Notes: generated by a model from the sequence alone, not told the origin. DNA of 64,000 nt from JBBEDS01 sp040881175 (GCA_040881175.1 JBBEDS010000014.1:39277-103276), one strand, 5' to 3'. Positions 48,196 to 57,702 are shown, numbered from the stretch's first letter. A program made the numbers and translations.

Positions 48196-48554
48196 GAGGA
48201 GTAATTAGAGAGATCAGACAGCAGCCGGAGCACATAAGAGAACTATTCTTATGGGTTTTGGTAGTAATGTTTTTTTCCGTAATCGGTTTTACGTGGTTTC
48301 GTTCAACCGAAAAGAGGGTAGTGGCTTTGCTGAATCCGGAACAGGCTGAAGTAGCCAGAGTGTTGGCCGAAGAGAAAAAGAGTAATACGCCAACGCCGTT
48401 TGCTACAATATTCAGTTCTTTTGGTGAACTGAAAGCAAACATATCCGATCTTTTTAGTGGCTTGCCTTCGGAAGAATTTGAATTAACGAACAGAGCCAGA
48501 AGTGAAGCAGAGGCGGTACCACCACAGAAACTACCATTGTCAGAAGACAAATAA
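48192..48554 (+). CDS. Single-TM membrane protein, unknown
   Basis: This 120-residue protein starts inside the last codons of the MBL hydrolase gene (ATGA overlap). One membrane segment (about 18-37, LFLWVLVVMFFSVIGFTWF) is followed by a soluble helical tail of about 80 residues (LNPEQAEVARVLAEEKK) and a Pro-rich end. Function unknown; placement suggests membrane-linked partnership with the hydrolase. Confidence 0.7.
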   Translation: MRGVIREIRQQPEHIRELFLWVLVVMFFSVIGFTWFRSTEKRVVALLNPEQAEVARVLAEEKKSNTPTPFATIFSSFGELKANISDLFSGLPSEEFELTNRARSEAEAVPPQKLPLSEDK

Positions 48555-48563
48555 TTAAGTATA

Positions 48564-48616
48564 TATAATCAAACGGCCAGCTATTTTTAGGCGATTTGCC
48601 TGATAAAATAGCTGGC
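48564..48616 (+). promoter_or_regulatory. gyrA promoter and 5'-terminal stem-loop
   Basis: TATAAT is at 48564-48569; the -35 is unclear (TTGTCA is too far). GCCAGCTATTTT (48576-48587) pairs with AAAATAGCTGGC (48605-48616), with an inner AGGC-GATTT-GCCT stem. The stem begins where transcription should start, so the gyrA mRNA would carry a 5'-terminal hairpin. Confidence 0.6.
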
Positions 48617-48626
48617 GGCGCTTTTA

Positions 48627-51062
48627 ATGGCTACATTATCAGGCACAATTAAACCAAGAGAGATAGTCCAGGAAATGCAGGAGTCATATTTGGATTACGC
48701 GATGAGCGTAATTGTTTCGCGTGCTTTGCCTGATGTTCGTGACGGACTTAAGCCGGTACACAGGAGAATCCTTTATGCAATGCATCAAGAGGGCCTTCGC
48801 CATAACGCTAAATATCGCAAAAGTGCCAACACGGTTGGTGTGGTGATGGCCAAGTACCATCCTCACGGCGACTCAGCCATCTACGATTCTATGGCTCGAA
48901 TGGCTCAGGATTTTTCTTTGCGTTACCCGATGGTGGATGGCCAGGGCAACTGGGGTTCGATAGACGGCGACTCTGCGGCTGCCATGAGATACACCGAGGC
49001 CAGACTGACCGATATCGCCGAGACGACATTACTGGATATAGAGAAAGAGACGGTAGACTTTAGAGACAACTACGACGGCAGCAAACAAGAACCGACAGTT
49101 TTGCCTTCCCGTATCCCGGGGCTTTTGATCAATGGTTCTATGGGTATCGCCGTTGGTATGGCTACCAATATTCCGCCGCACAACTTGAGCGAGGTCTTGG
49201 ATGGCTTGGTCCATATAATAGATAAGCCCGATGCTGATGTCAGCGAATTAACTCAGTTCATTAAAGGACCTGATTTTCCTACGGGAGGCACAATATATAG
49301 TGAGAAAGACATTTTAAATGCATATGCGACTGGTAGGGGTCCGATTGTAATAAGAGCTAAGGCAGAGATTGTTGAGTCATCTAAGAAGGGATACCAGATC
49401 ATAGTCTCAGAGGTTCCGTATCAGACAAATAAATCGGAGTTGATCATCAAGATCGCTAACTTGGTTAAAGACAAGAAGATTGATGGTATAAAAGATATCC
49501 GTGACGAGTCAGACAAGGATGGTCTGCGAATAGCTATCGATCTAAAGCAGGATGCTTTTCCGAAAAAAGTTTTGAACCAGCTGTACAAATTCACGGAAAT
49601 GCAGAAGGCGTTCCACGTTAATACGCTAGCTTTGGTGGATGGCATTCAGCCCCACATTCTAGATCTCAAAACTCTTTTGGAAAAATTCGTAGAGCACCGC
49701 CAGGAGGTTGTGCGCAGGCGCACTCAGTTCGATCTTCGCAAGGCTCAGGAGAGAGCCCATATATTAGAGGGTTTGAAAAAAGCTCTTGATCACATTGATG
49801 AGATAATTAAACTCATAAAGAAATCTGAATCAAAGGAAGATGCTTTTGCAAACCTGATCAAGAAATTCAAGTTTTCTGATAGGCAGGCGACCGCGATCTT
49901 GGAGATGCGGTTGCAAGCACTGGCCGGATTAGAGAGAAAAAAGATCGAAGATGAATTAAAGGAGAAGAAAGAATTGATCGCCTACCTGGAGAATCTCTTA
50001 AAGTCTCCTAAAAAAATTCTTGGTGTAATCAAGGATGAGTTTAAGGAGATAAAAGACAAATACGGAGACGAGAGAAGAACAAAGATTATTAAATCAGCAG
50101 TCCAGGAAATAGGAGAAGAAGAGCTGATACCGGATCAGGAGTCGTTGTTCATGATAACTTATGGCGGATACATAAAACGAATGCCCCCGGATACGTTGAA
50201 GGCGCAGAAGCGTGGAGGCAAGGGTCTCATCGGCATTGCGACCAAAGAAGAGGATGTAGTCAGCCATTTCTTCCTAGCTAATACACACGACAACCTGATG
50301 TTCTTTACTAATTCAGGAAAAGTATTTCAGACCAAAGGATATGAGGTTCCGGAATCAAGCCGCCAAGCAAAGGGCAAGGCATTGGTTAATTTCTTGCAAG
50401 TTTCCCCGCAGGACCGTATCACGGCCGTGATTCCTGTATCCAAAGAGCAAAAGCGTCTCTACTTCTTTATGATCACCGCCGATGGTGTGGTTAAGAAAGT
50501 AAACGTCGACGATTTCTCTAATGTAAGAAAGAACGGAATGGTTGCGATCAAACTTCACAAAGACGATGAGCTGAAATGGGTTTTGGCCACCTCGGGTTCT
50601 AATGAAATTACTTTGGCAACATCTGACGGTAGTGCCATCAGATTTAAAGAAAAAGACGTCAGACCTATGGGGCGATCTGCTGCTGGTGTAATAGGTATTC
50701 GTTTGGGAGAGGGGGCGAAGGTTGTTGGTGCGAGCGCAATACCTGCTGGAGACACCAAAGGATTGAAGCTTTTTGTTGCCATGGCTAACGGTTATGGCAA
50801 GAGGACTGATCTCTCCGCATATAAAGTTCAGAATCGTGGCGGTAAGGGAATTGCTACCGCAAAGATTACTACAAAGACTGGTGATATTGTTTTCGCCCAC
50901 GTTACCTCTGATGAAGATAAAGAATTAATCGCTATTTCTAAGAAGGGGCAGATAATTAGAACGGAACTCTCTAGCATCTCTGTACTGGGTCGTTCAACTC
51001 AGGGAGTTCGCATTATGAAGCTGGCCGCTAATGATAAAGTCGCCTCGGCCGTTATTGTATAA
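48627..51062 (+). CDS. gyrA: DNA gyrase subunit A
   Basis: This 811-residue topoisomerase subunit cuts and rejoins DNA. The N-terminal breakage domain has [16 protein letters not shown], and the catalytic Tyr122 in [25 protein letters not shown] and [13 protein letters not shown] match the quinolone-pocket region. The C-terminal beta-pinwheel contains QKRGGKG (near 528), a GyrA-box variant that supports gyrase rather than topoisomerase IV. gyrB is not in the window. Confidence 0.97.
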   Translation: MATLSGTIKPREIVQEMQESYLDYAMSVIVSRALPDVRDGLKPVHRRILYAMHQEGLRHNAKYRKSANTVGVVMAKYHPHGDSAIYDSMARMAQDFSLRYPMVDGQGNWGSIDGDSAAAMRYTEARLTDIAETTLLDIEKETVDFRDNYDGSKQEPTVLPSRIPGLLINGSMGIAVGMATNIPPHNLSEVLDGLVHIIDKPDADVSELTQFIKGPDFPTGGTIYSEKDILNAYATGRGPIVIRAKAEIVESSKKGYQIIVSEVPYQTNKSELIIKIANLVKDKKIDGIKDIRDESDKDGLRIAIDLKQDAFPKKVLNQLYKFTEMQKAFHVNTLALVDGIQPHILDLKTLLEKFVEHRQEVVRRRTQFDLRKAQERAHILEGLKKALDHIDEIIKLIKKSESKEDAFANLIKKFKFSDRQATAILEMRLQALAGLERKKIEDELKEKKELIAYLENLLKSPKKILGVIKDEFKEIKDKYGDERRTKIIKSAVQEIGEEELIPDQESLFMITYGGYIKRMPPDTLKAQKRGGKGLIGIATKEEDVVSHFFLANTHDNLMFFTNSGKVFQTKGYEVPESSRQAKGKALVNFLQVSPQDRITAVIPVSKEQKRLYFFMITADGVVKKVNVDDFSNVRKNGMVAIKLHKDDELKWVLATSGSNEITLATSDGSAIRFKEKDVRPMGRSAAGVIGIRLGEGAKVVGASAIPAGDTKGLKLFVAMANGYGKRTDLSAYKVQNRGGKGIATAKITTKTGDIVFAHVTSDEDKELIAISKKGQIIRTELSSISVLGRSTQGVRIMKLAANDKVASAVIV

Positions 51063-51081
51063 ATATAACTAAAAGCACTCT

Positions 51082-51117
51082 ATTAAAAAGCCCGTTGTTA
51101 ACAACGGGCTTTTTAAT
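51082..51117. terminator. Perfect 36-bp palindromic terminator after gyrA
   Basis: Two 18-bp arms meet at 51099/51100 (core CCCGTTGTTAACAACGGG) with flanking A and T tracts. Bidirectional. It lies 20 bp past the gyrA stop. Confidence 0.92.
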
Positions 51118-51730
51118 GTGTTTATTGAATGATAAAATATATACTGTGGATGTCGAGTTAAATCCTACAAGCTTCAGGCCCGGCATAGCTGGGACAGGAG
51201 GTTTCATGGACCCCCAAATGATCGTGGGGTATTTTGGCGCAAAGGAAGGTATGAATATTGCTGACTTCGGTTCCGGAGCCGGATACTTTACTATATTGCT
51301 CGCTAAGATAGTAGGAGATGGGGGTGTAGTTACCGCGGTAGATATCATGGACTCTGCTCTAGAAACTTTAAAGGCTAAAGCAGGGGCCGAAGGTTTAAAG
51401 AACCTACAAACGGTAAGGTCAAATCTGGAAGCACAACGTGGCTCTGGGCTGGCCGATGAGTCTCAGGATATGGTCCTTCTTGCCAACATTCTTTTTCAAT
51501 CAGACAACAAGCCTGCAATCATAACTGAAGCCAAAAGAGTTCTAAAGCCGGAGGGAACACTTGTGATAATTGACTGGAAAAAGGGCTCGCTCGGTTTCGG
51601 GCCTCCAGATGAAAGACGAACTGACCCCAGAGATATGCAGAAATTTGCGACTGACGGTGGATTTCAGCTTATTAATCCCATAGATGCCGGAACATTTCAT
51701 TACGGCATGATTCTCAAGAAGATCTCGTAA
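51116..51730 (+). CDS. Class I SAM-dependent methyltransferase
   Basis: This protein is 204 residues from ATG 51116. An alternative ATG at 51206 is preceded by a perfect AGGAGG and may be the true start (174 residues). Motif I is IADFGSGAGYFTILLA; acidic motif II VVTAVDIMDSAL; motif IV DMVLLANILFQ; post-motif ILITEAKRVLKPEGTLVIIDW-type sequence near 150. The core is UbiE/Methyltransf_31-like. The substrate is unknown; no linked pathway genes. Confidence 0.88.
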   Translation: MCLLNDKIYTVDVELNPTSFRPGIAGTGGFMDPQMIVGYFGAKEGMNIADFGSGAGYFTILLAKIVGDGGVVTAVDIMDSALETLKAKAGAEGLKNLQTVRSNLEAQRGSGLADESQDMVLLANILFQSDNKPAIITEAKRVLKPEGTLVIIDWKKGSLGFGPPDERRTDPRDMQKFATDGGFQLINPIDAGTFHYGMILKKIS

Positions 51731-51738
51731 TAACCTAA

Positions 51739-53061
51739 ATGGATAGAACCAGACTAATCATAATCGGAAGTGCCATCGCCCTTGGTGTTGTCATATTGAT
51801 GACAGTTTTAGTTTTGCGAAGCATTGGCGGAGATAACCAGCCTAGGGTTACATTACAGTTCTGGGGTACTTTTGATGATGCTGACTTCTACGATCAGGCA
51901 ATTCTGGATTTTGAAAGACAAAATCCTAATATTAAAATTGTATACCGCCAGTTAAATTTTGAAGACTATGAAAGAGAGCTGGTAAATTCTTTTGCCGCCG
52001 GCACAGGCCCAGATATTTGGTTGATGCACAATACCTGGCTGCCAAAGCACAAAGATAAGATTCAGCCTTTGCCGCAGAACATTCAGGGCCAAGACGAGCC
52101 ACTGTTTACCATTAAGGACTTCCAAGATCAATTCCTTGATGTCGCATTTTCCGATCTTACATCCGGCGGACAGATATATGCCTTGCCAATATATATAGAT
52201 ACTCTTGGTTTATACTACAACAGGGATCTGTTTAATACGGCCGGGATTACTTCGCCTCCAACAACTTGGGACGAGTTTAACGATGCGGTGAAGAGGCTGA
52301 CTACTTTTGATAATCGTGGGAATATTGTTAGAGCCGGGGCAGCGATAGGTACCTCGGAGAATATAAACCGTTCAACTGACATTCTGACTTTGCTAATGCT
52401 TCAAAGCGGAGTCAGGATGACCGACGGGGATAATTTAAATGCCACTTTCAGTAAGTCAGTGGAGGGAGAGAATGTTGGCGAGACGGCCCTGCAGTACTAT
52501 ACCGACTTTGCAAATCCCTCGAAGACAATTTATACCTGGAACGACCAACAGCATTATTCTATTGATGCATTCGCTCAAGGGAATGCAGCCATGATGTTTA
52601 ACTATTCACATCACATAGCGACGATACGTGCCCAGTCTGCCAGGTTCAACTTCGCTACAGCAAGAGTGCCACAAATAGCGGGCGCTACTGTAAATATTAA
52701 CTATGCAAACTACTGGGCCCCAACTGTCTCAAAGCAGTCAGCTAACACGACAGCTGCCTGGAAATTCTTGGTAAGCTTGAGCTCTCCTGAAGGAGCTGTG
52801 TCGTATATTAATGCTTCCAACCGGCCTTCGGCCAGGCGCGATATTATTGAGCAGCAAAGAACAGATCCTGACCTCGGAGTTTTTGCTACTCAGGCTCTTT
52901 CTGCCAGGTCATGGTATCAGATCGACAACTCAGCTATCGAAACTATATTCGCTGAAATGATAGATGATGTTAATCTTGGGCGGAGATCTATCAGAGATGC
53001 TCTGCAGGCTGCGGAAAGTAAAGTAAATGTATTGATGGCAAGAAGCAGGGCCAGTTTCTAG
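51739..53061 (+). CDS. Family 1 extracellular solute-binding protein
   Basis: This 440-residue protein has an N-terminal membrane anchor (6-27, no lipobox cysteine). The sugar-binding fold follows: VTLQFWGTFDDADFYDQAILDFERQNPNIKIVYRQ, AAGTGPDIWLMHNTWLP, YALPIYIDTLGLYYNRDLF and the hinge region NYANYWAPTVS. Such proteins usually deliver sugars to an ABC importer, but no permease or ATPase gene is adjacent. It begins 8 bp after the methyltransferase and may be co-transcribed. Confidence 0.9.
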   Translation: MDRTRLIIIGSAIALGVVILMTVLVLRSIGGDNQPRVTLQFWGTFDDADFYDQAILDFERQNPNIKIVYRQLNFEDYERELVNSFAAGTGPDIWLMHNTWLPKHKDKIQPLPQNIQGQDEPLFTIKDFQDQFLDVAFSDLTSGGQIYALPIYIDTLGLYYNRDLFNTAGITSPPTTWDEFNDAVKRLTTFDNRGNIVRAGAAIGTSENINRSTDILTLLMLQSGVRMTDGDNLNATFSKSVEGENVGETALQYYTDFANPSKTIYTWNDQQHYSIDAFAQGNAAMMFNYSHHIATIRAQSARFNFATARVPQIAGATVNINYANYWAPTVSKQSANTTAAWKFLVSLSSPEGAVSYINASNRPSARRDIIEQQRTDPDLGVFATQALSARSWYQIDNSAIETIFAEMIDDVNLGRRSIRDALQAAESKVNVLMARSRASF

Positions 53062-53069
53062 TATCTCTT

Positions 53070-54155
53070 ATGCGAAATCTTCCTAAAATTCTTATTTTAA
53101 TCGGAACCGTTTTTTTGTTTTTCAGTTTTTTTGTAATTCCTTTGCATAATACCAATGCCGCCCTGGTGCCTTGCGGTCTTTCCAGTGATGATCCAAGTAC
53201 GCCTTTCGACGAGACTAAACCCTGTGGTATTTGCGACACTCTTAAGCTGGTGGACAATATTATAGACTTCCTATTATTCACAGTTGTCCCGGCAGTTGCG
53301 GTTCTGATGTATCTGATAGCCGGCTTAATGATTCTTTTGGGCGGAGCGAATCCTGACCTGGTGGCGACTGGTACTAACATATTCAAGACAACGTCTTATG
53401 GTTTAGTCATAATCTTTGCCGCTTGGATGATAACCAACACAGTTATTAAATCTCTTGCTGGCGATGGCGACATATCTACTAAATGGCATGAGATTGAATG
53501 TTCTGAGGGGGAAAGACCTATTCCAACCACGCCGCCTCCGCAGACAAGGTACGCCTGTAATGATAACAACCAATGTATTGTCCAACCTGGAGGGCAGTAT
53601 ACTACAAATAACTGTGACGGTAGATGTGCCCCGACAGAAGTCACTCCGCCCGTTGGTAGCGAATTACAAGACTTGGCAAAGCAGATAAAGGCAGACCCGA
53701 GTTTAATAGGATTATCGACTGGAGCTACTTGTGGCGGTAATAACCATGCTAAGCAGAATATTACAGATATTGCCGACGGGAAGGTGCCATCAGTGTGCTC
53801 GCCCTCTTGCAACTGTTTACCGGGAGGTCCAGATGGAAATGTTACAGTCAATCCGCAGATACTCAGTGGATTGCTAGGATTAGGCCAATGGATGGAAGAT
53901 AATAACCTAGGCGGAGTCACTATCACATCTTTGACCACGGGTAGACATTCGGCTAACTCTGATCACTACAGGGGAGATGGTGTTGATATAGACCTTATCT
54001 CTGCCAATCCTGCGGACTGGCAGAAGGTCAGGCAGTTTTTGGATGACTTTGGCGGGAATGGCGGGAATGCTATATGCGAAGGTCCAGACGGCAATGATGT
54101 GCCTAGCTGTGATTTGACTCAAGTGAGTCATATACACTGGTCTTTTGATAGATAA
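53070..54155 (+). CDS. VirB2/TrbC-like pilin fused to Cys-rich and M15-peptidase-like domains
   Basis: This 361-residue exported protein has a signal segment (7-30). Residues 50-120 are a VirB2/TrbC-like two-helix pilin (LVDNIIDFLLFTVVPAVAVLMYLIAGLMILLGG ... SYGLVIIFAAWMITNTVIKSL). A Pro-rich linker and a disulfide-rich segment (YACNDNNQCIVQPGGQ, CDGRC) follow. The C-terminal 150 residues carry SDHYRGDGVDIDL and SHIHWSFD, like the SxHxxGxAxD and HxH zinc motifs of M15 D-Ala-D-Ala peptidases; the Glu three before the last motif is Gln. Possibly a wall-active or wall-binding pilin. Confidence 0.75.
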   Translation: MRNLPKILILIGTVFLFFSFFVIPLHNTNAALVPCGLSSDDPSTPFDETKPCGICDTLKLVDNIIDFLLFTVVPAVAVLMYLIAGLMILLGGANPDLVATGTNIFKTTSYGLVIIFAAWMITNTVIKSLAGDGDISTKWHEIECSEGERPIPTTPPPQTRYACNDNNQCIVQPGGQYTTNNCDGRCAPTEVTPPVGSELQDLAKQIKADPSLIGLSTGATCGGNNHAKQNITDIADGKVPSVCSPSCNCLPGGPDGNVTVNPQILSGLLGLGQWMEDNNLGGVTITSLTTGRHSANSDHYRGDGVDIDLISANPADWQKVRQFLDDFGGNGGNAICEGPDGNDVPSCDLTQVSHIHWSFDR

Positions 54156-54201
54156 GACCGGGATTTGCCCGACAGACACTAAAGGATTAATATATAAGAT
54201 A

Positions 54202-55254
54202 ATGATTAAACATATTTTAAGAACAACGTTAGGCCTTGCTATAGTGGTTTTTTTGCTGGTAATAGCCTCAACTAATACTGCCAATGCGGGAGAATGCAAG
54301 ACTCAAATACAGTTCGACATTAAACCTAACCCAGCGCCGTATAATCAGCCCGTTACTCTCAGCGGAACCGTTTCTTTTACCGGTTCAGTCCTTGAACCTC
54401 CAGGAACGACCAATGCCGGGTATTGTCTGATTCCCAATGTTGGTGATCCGGTAAAATCCGTATATATATTATTTGATACCAAAAGGTTGGGAACTGGCAT
54501 TCAGGGTGTAAGTATAAATATTAATCAGGGCACGACCGGTTCGTATAACTTCTCTAAAACCATAACTCCTTCTGAATCAGGAAGTGTAGCTGGTGATGAC
54601 TTCTCTGTTGCTGCCGATGTCAGGGCCAATGGTAGTGGCGGTTGGCGATTAACCAAATCATCGGATGTTGCGGTTAATTTAGAGCAAGGAGTGTTTGGTA
54701 CTCGCGGTTGTCTTGCCGATGATGGTAAGTACGCTTGTAGCCCTGGGAATCTATCCGACTGTTCAGATGCTTCAGCATGTTCTGGCAAGACCTGCCTGGT
54801 CTTAGATGACTCTTCTCTGTGTGGTAAGACTCCGCCAAAGGACGAGACTCACGCAGCTTGCAGAGATACATTTTGCGAACAGGTCGCCGGGCCTGGTCAA
54901 AACGAATGTTCTAGCAACGCCGATTGTAAAGGCGGCGGCGGGTTGCCAACTGAAAACGGCGGAACTCCGAGTGGTCCAAGCAATCAAACATTCAAATTAG
55001 AAAATCCTATAGGAGTTACAAACTTCCAAGACCTTATTAATATTATTGCTAGGTGGATCTTCAACCTGGCGATTCCCATAGCGATTATAGTTATAATATA
55101 TGCTGGTATATTAATGCTGACGGCAGGTGATACTCCTAGCAGATTCCAAAAAGGTACTCAGGCTCTTAAGTACGCAGTAATCGGACTTGCTGTGGTCCTT
55201 ATTGGTAGAGGTTTCGTCACACTAATCAAGAGTATCTTAGACCTAAGGAATTAA
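54202..55254 (+). CDS. Exported Ig-like/Cys-rich protein with VirB2-like C-terminus
   Basis: This 350-residue protein starts at ATG 54202 (MIKHILRTTLGLAIVVFLLV). A signal peptide ends near NANA. Residues 30-170 form a beta-sandwich-like domain (IQFDIKPNPAPYNQPVTLSGTVSF). Residues 175-250 have many cysteines (CSDASACSGKTC, CSSNADCKGGGG). The last 80 residues are a two-helix pilin-like domain: NIIARWIFNLAIPIAIIVIIYAGILMLTAGDTPSRFQKG and YAVIGLAVVLIGRGFVTLI. The stop is immediately followed by the next start. Confidence 0.72.
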   Translation: MIKHILRTTLGLAIVVFLLVIASTNTANAGECKTQIQFDIKPNPAPYNQPVTLSGTVSFTGSVLEPPGTTNAGYCLIPNVGDPVKSVYILFDTKRLGTGIQGVSININQGTTGSYNFSKTITPSESGSVAGDDFSVAADVRANGSGGWRLTKSSDVAVNLEQGVFGTRGCLADDGKYACSPGNLSDCSDASACSGKTCLVLDDSSLCGKTPPKDETHAACRDTFCEQVAGPGQNECSSNADCKGGGGLPTENGGTPSGPSNQTFKLENPIGVTNFQDLINIIARWIFNLAIPIAIIVIIYAGILMLTAGDTPSRFQKGTQALKYAVIGLAVVLIGRGFVTLIKSILDLRN

Positions 55255-55845
55255 ATGATTAACAGATTACTAACTAGTTATAAAGCTATTTTCCTAGTTG
55301 TCCTGGTATTTGTCTTTGTTTTTTCCGGAGGGTTTAATCATGTAAGCGCTCTTGACCCCGGTAACCTTGGAGGGGGACTGCCTACAGACGAGGGAACTAA
55401 TATACCTCGAGGCTGTGTTGATGTTGATGGTAGTGGAGCTATCGATGAGAGAGATTGCGGTGATCCAAGTAATAATAGCTGCGTTTCCTGTGGTGCGCCA
55501 GTCGATAATGGGACTCCTGCCGGTGGCAATACTAGACCGAGCGGTACCAGTGGTACAAGTGGTCTTCCTGGGGAAGATTTTACAATTCAAGACGTTTTTG
55601 CGATTATTAACGGTCTTGCTTGTTGGCTGATTAGGGTCGCGACTCTAGTGATGATTATATTTATAATTTTAGCCGGATTTAAATTTATGACTGCCCAAGG
55701 AGATTCAGCAAAGCTGACCGGAGCTAAGAAGAACTTCAAACATGTGTTGATAGGCATGGTGGTAATAATGGGCGCCTATGTTATAATAGCTACTGTTGCG
55801 AACGCAGTTGGGGCAGATTTCTCGTTTGTTCCTCTCGTTTGCTAA
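55255..55845 (+). CDS. VirB2/TrbC-like pilin with Cys/Gly-rich N-terminus
   Basis: This 196-residue protein has a signal segment (10-27). A Gly/Asp/Cys region (CVDVDGSGAIDERDCGD, SCVSCGAP; the first recalls a dockerin/EF-hand-like Ca loop, DVDGSGAIDERD) precedes the VirB2-like two-helix module: FAIINGLACWLIRVATLVMIIFIILAGFKFMTAQGDSAKLTGAKKNFKHVLIGMVVIMGAYVI. It directly abuts the upstream stop codon and is part of the pilin operon. Confidence 0.75.
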   Translation: MINRLLTSYKAIFLVVLVFVFVFSGGFNHVSALDPGNLGGGLPTDEGTNIPRGCVDVDGSGAIDERDCGDPSNNSCVSCGAPVDNGTPAGGNTRPSGTSGTSGLPGEDFTIQDVFAIINGLACWLIRVATLVMIIFIILAGFKFMTAQGDSAKLTGAKKNFKHVLIGMVVIMGAYVIIATVANAVGADFSFVPLVC

Positions 55846-55878
55846 TTTGAATTAAGATAGGGTGGAAAGGTGACTCGG

Positions 55879-55904
55879 GGACAGGATTAGCTTAAGCGCT
55901 GTCC
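55879..55904 (+). promoter_or_regulatory. Hairpin in the leader of the short pilin gene
   Basis: GGACAG (55879-55884) pairs with CTGTCC (55899-55904), enclosing a palindromic GCTTAAGC. The downstream ribosome binding site (AGGAGG, 55931-55936) can itself pair with CTCTAT before the start codon. Confidence 0.4.
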
Positions 55905-55942
55905 TTGAATCATTCTTTTGCCAAAAAGATAGGAGGTGCTCT

Positions 55943-56326
55943 ATGAAAAAAATTAAATCAATCGCAAGATTTGTTACGCCAGTTATGCTCTTGATGTTAT
56001 TGGTCTTGCCTATGTTAGTTTTCGCGCAAGTGACTACCGGTACTAACGTACCAGAGGGAAGTGGTCTTACGCTTAGTAAGATTGAGGATATCATCAAGAC
56101 AGTTGCCAACTTCTTGATTCTTATTGGTGTAGTTATAGCAATCATATTCATAATCTGGGGTGGACTGAAGTACATGGCAGCCAGAGGCGACGACACAAAG
56201 GTTAAGGAAGCAAGGGGTGCTATCATGAATGGAGTCATTGGTGCAGCAGTTGTGCTGGGTGTCGGTGTGATACTAAACACTACGGCAGCAGTAGTAACTA
56301 GAACATTCTTCGGAGCAGGCCAATAA
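55943..56326 (+). CDS. VirB2/TrbC-like pilin (major pilin candidate)
   Basis: This 127-residue protein is the simplest of the four exported proteins here. It has a signal peptide (VTPVMLLMLLVLPMLVFAQ), a short linker and the two-helix pilin core: IEDIIKTVANFLILIGVVIAIIFIIWGGLKYMAARGDDTKVKEARGAIMNGVIGAAVVLGVGVIL. It has the strongest ribosome binding site of the cluster (AGGAGG, 6-nt spacing), a separate leader and a strong terminator, consistent with high expression as the main pilus subunit of the VirB4/PrgI system at the left end of the window. That link is inference. Confidence 0.85.
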   Translation: MKKIKSIARFVTPVMLLMLLVLPMLVFAQVTTGTNVPEGSGLTLSKIEDIIKTVANFLILIGVVIAIIFIIWGGLKYMAARGDDTKVKEARGAIMNGVIGAAVVLGVGVILNTTAAVVTRTFFGAGQ

Positions 56327-56339
56327 TTTTTGACGCTCT

Positions 56340-56375
56340 AATAATAAAACCACGCCTAGGCGTGGTTTTATTATT
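56340..56375. terminator. Perfect 36-bp palindromic terminator after the pilin genes
   Basis: 18-bp arms meet at 56357/56358 (core CCACGCCTAGGCGTGG) with AAAA/TTTT flanks. It ends the pilin operon before tRNA-Leu. Confidence 0.92.
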
Positions 56376-56413
56376 GATTAAAATTCTGAAAATATGTAAT
56401 ATTATTGCGATAA

Positions 56414-56496
56414 GCGGGTATGGTGAAATGGCAGACACGCATGGTTTAGGGCCATGTGGCCGCAAGGCCGTGGAGGTTCAAGTCCTCCTACCCGCA
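56414..56496 (+). tRNA. tRNA-Leu (TAG)
   Basis: Acceptor GCGGGTA/TACCCGC, anticodon stem CATGG/CCATG with loop TTTAGGG (anticodon TAG), long variable arm TGGCCGCAAGGCC, T loop TTCAAGT, discriminator A. Confidence 0.94.
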
Positions 56497-56500
56497 CTAT

Positions 56501-57682
56501 TTACTCAAGAGGGTTTCTGACTAGAGGGAAAAGAGAGGGAGATTTATATGATGAGTTGAACTCGTCTTTTTTTTCGGTCCCATCCTGGTATACGACAGTT
56601 CTGGTTAGGGTCGTTTTGAGTGCGCCACTTGGCTGAATATCATATGAGTGAGGGCCATCTACACTTATTTGGCGACCATCTCTCGTGCCATAGAGTTCAA
56701 AGGAAAGCTTCGAACCTGATATTTTTGCCTGCATCAAAACGTATGCCGGCGTATCATTTTGGAATCTTAAGTCAACAACGCCGGGGTAAATAGTAGCGTC
56801 AAAACCTTGAGGGTTATAGTATCTTACCGGTAAAGAGTGTGCACGACGTTCAAGAATGGGTAGTCCAGCAGCAATCGCAGCCCTGAAAACCGTAGTCGAG
56901 ACTTGGCATACCCCCCCGCCATACTCAGGAATCAGCTGCCCACTTTTAATAACTAGCTCGGGTAGGTATCCTGTTGTTCCATCTACTTCGCCCAGTAGAG
57001 TATTGAATGAAAACTCTTCGCCGGGTTTCAGGAGTATGCCATTAAATATTTTTGAGCTTACGTTTATATTGTGAGCTCTAGAATTTGATGAACCCATGAA
57101 ATCGGATTCGCCATGGCCTAATAGCGCATTTATGCCAAGATCGTTTATGTTGCTCAAAGATATTTCCGGTGCTATCTCGTCAACAATAAGAGATATTCTA
57201 ATAGTGTCCTGCATGTTGGCAGTAGTGTTTGATATTGCATCAACTATATTCTTATACGACTCAGCTATGTTTAAGGCCTGACCATTTTTTGGGGGTATAA
57301 ATTCTACAATGACATCATTCTCCAGTTTGAATTTGGCATCAACTGGTGCTATGGTTATCTCTTCATTCAGATTCTCAAGGAATCCAAGGATCTTTTCTTC
57401 GCTAAGCCTAATTGATGGTTCATTATAGTATGAGCGATCGTAGTTTTCTACCCATTCAGACATCTCATCTGGGCCTATTTCAAAATTAGTATTTTTCAAC
57501 GACAAGATTACTTCGTGGGAGATGAAGTTAAGAAGTTTTGCAGTGAAACTATCGCTAGAAGGGCTGACTATCGGAGATAGGTCTTGTTTCTGACTGTAAT
57601 AGAAATATTGGCCGGCTATAAAGGCCAGATTAGCCAAGGCGAATATTGATACGCCTAACCATATTTTCTTACGCAGGCTCAT
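56501..57682 (-). CDS. VanW-family cell-surface protein
   Basis: This 393-residue protein has an N-terminal membrane anchor (8-29). Residues 50-160 resemble the peptidoglycan-binding domain that often precedes VanW (IGPDEMSEWV, LNEEITIAPVDAKF). The VanW domain (about 195-330) has SNSRAHNINVSSKIFNGILLKPGEEFSFN, YGGGVCQVSTTVFRAAIAAGLPILERRAHSLPVRYY and GFDATIYPGVVDLRFQNDT. VanW proteins occur in vancomycin clusters and widely in CPR surfaces; activity is unknown. The stop lies 5 bp past tRNA-Leu on the opposite strand. Confidence 0.93.
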   Translation of the reverse strand: MSLRKKIWLGVSIFALANLAFIAGQYFYYSQKQDLSPIVSPSSDSFTAKLLNFISHEVILSLKNTNFEIGPDEMSEWVENYDRSYYNEPSIRLSEEKILGFLENLNEEITIAPVDAKFKLENDVIVEFIPPKNGQALNIAESYKNIVDAISNTTANMQDTIRISLIVDEIAPEISLSNINDLGINALLGHGESDFMGSSNSRAHNINVSSKIFNGILLKPGEEFSFNTLLGEVDGTTGYLPELVIKSGQLIPEYGGGVCQVSTTVFRAAIAAGLPILERRAHSLPVRYYNPQGFDATIYPGVVDLRFQNDTPAYVLMQAKISGSKLSFELYGTRDGRQISVDGPHSYDIQPSGALKTTLTRTVVYQDGTEKKDEFNSSYKSPSLFPLVRNPLE

Positions 57683-57702
57683 AAGTGTCTTAATTGTAAC
57701 AT

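Noticed and set aside
51102..51150. TATACT-like -10 sequence as a methyltransferase promoter forcing the ATG 51206 start
   Set aside because: No matching -35; the choice between ATG 51116 and 51206 remains open, so it was not listed as a promoter.
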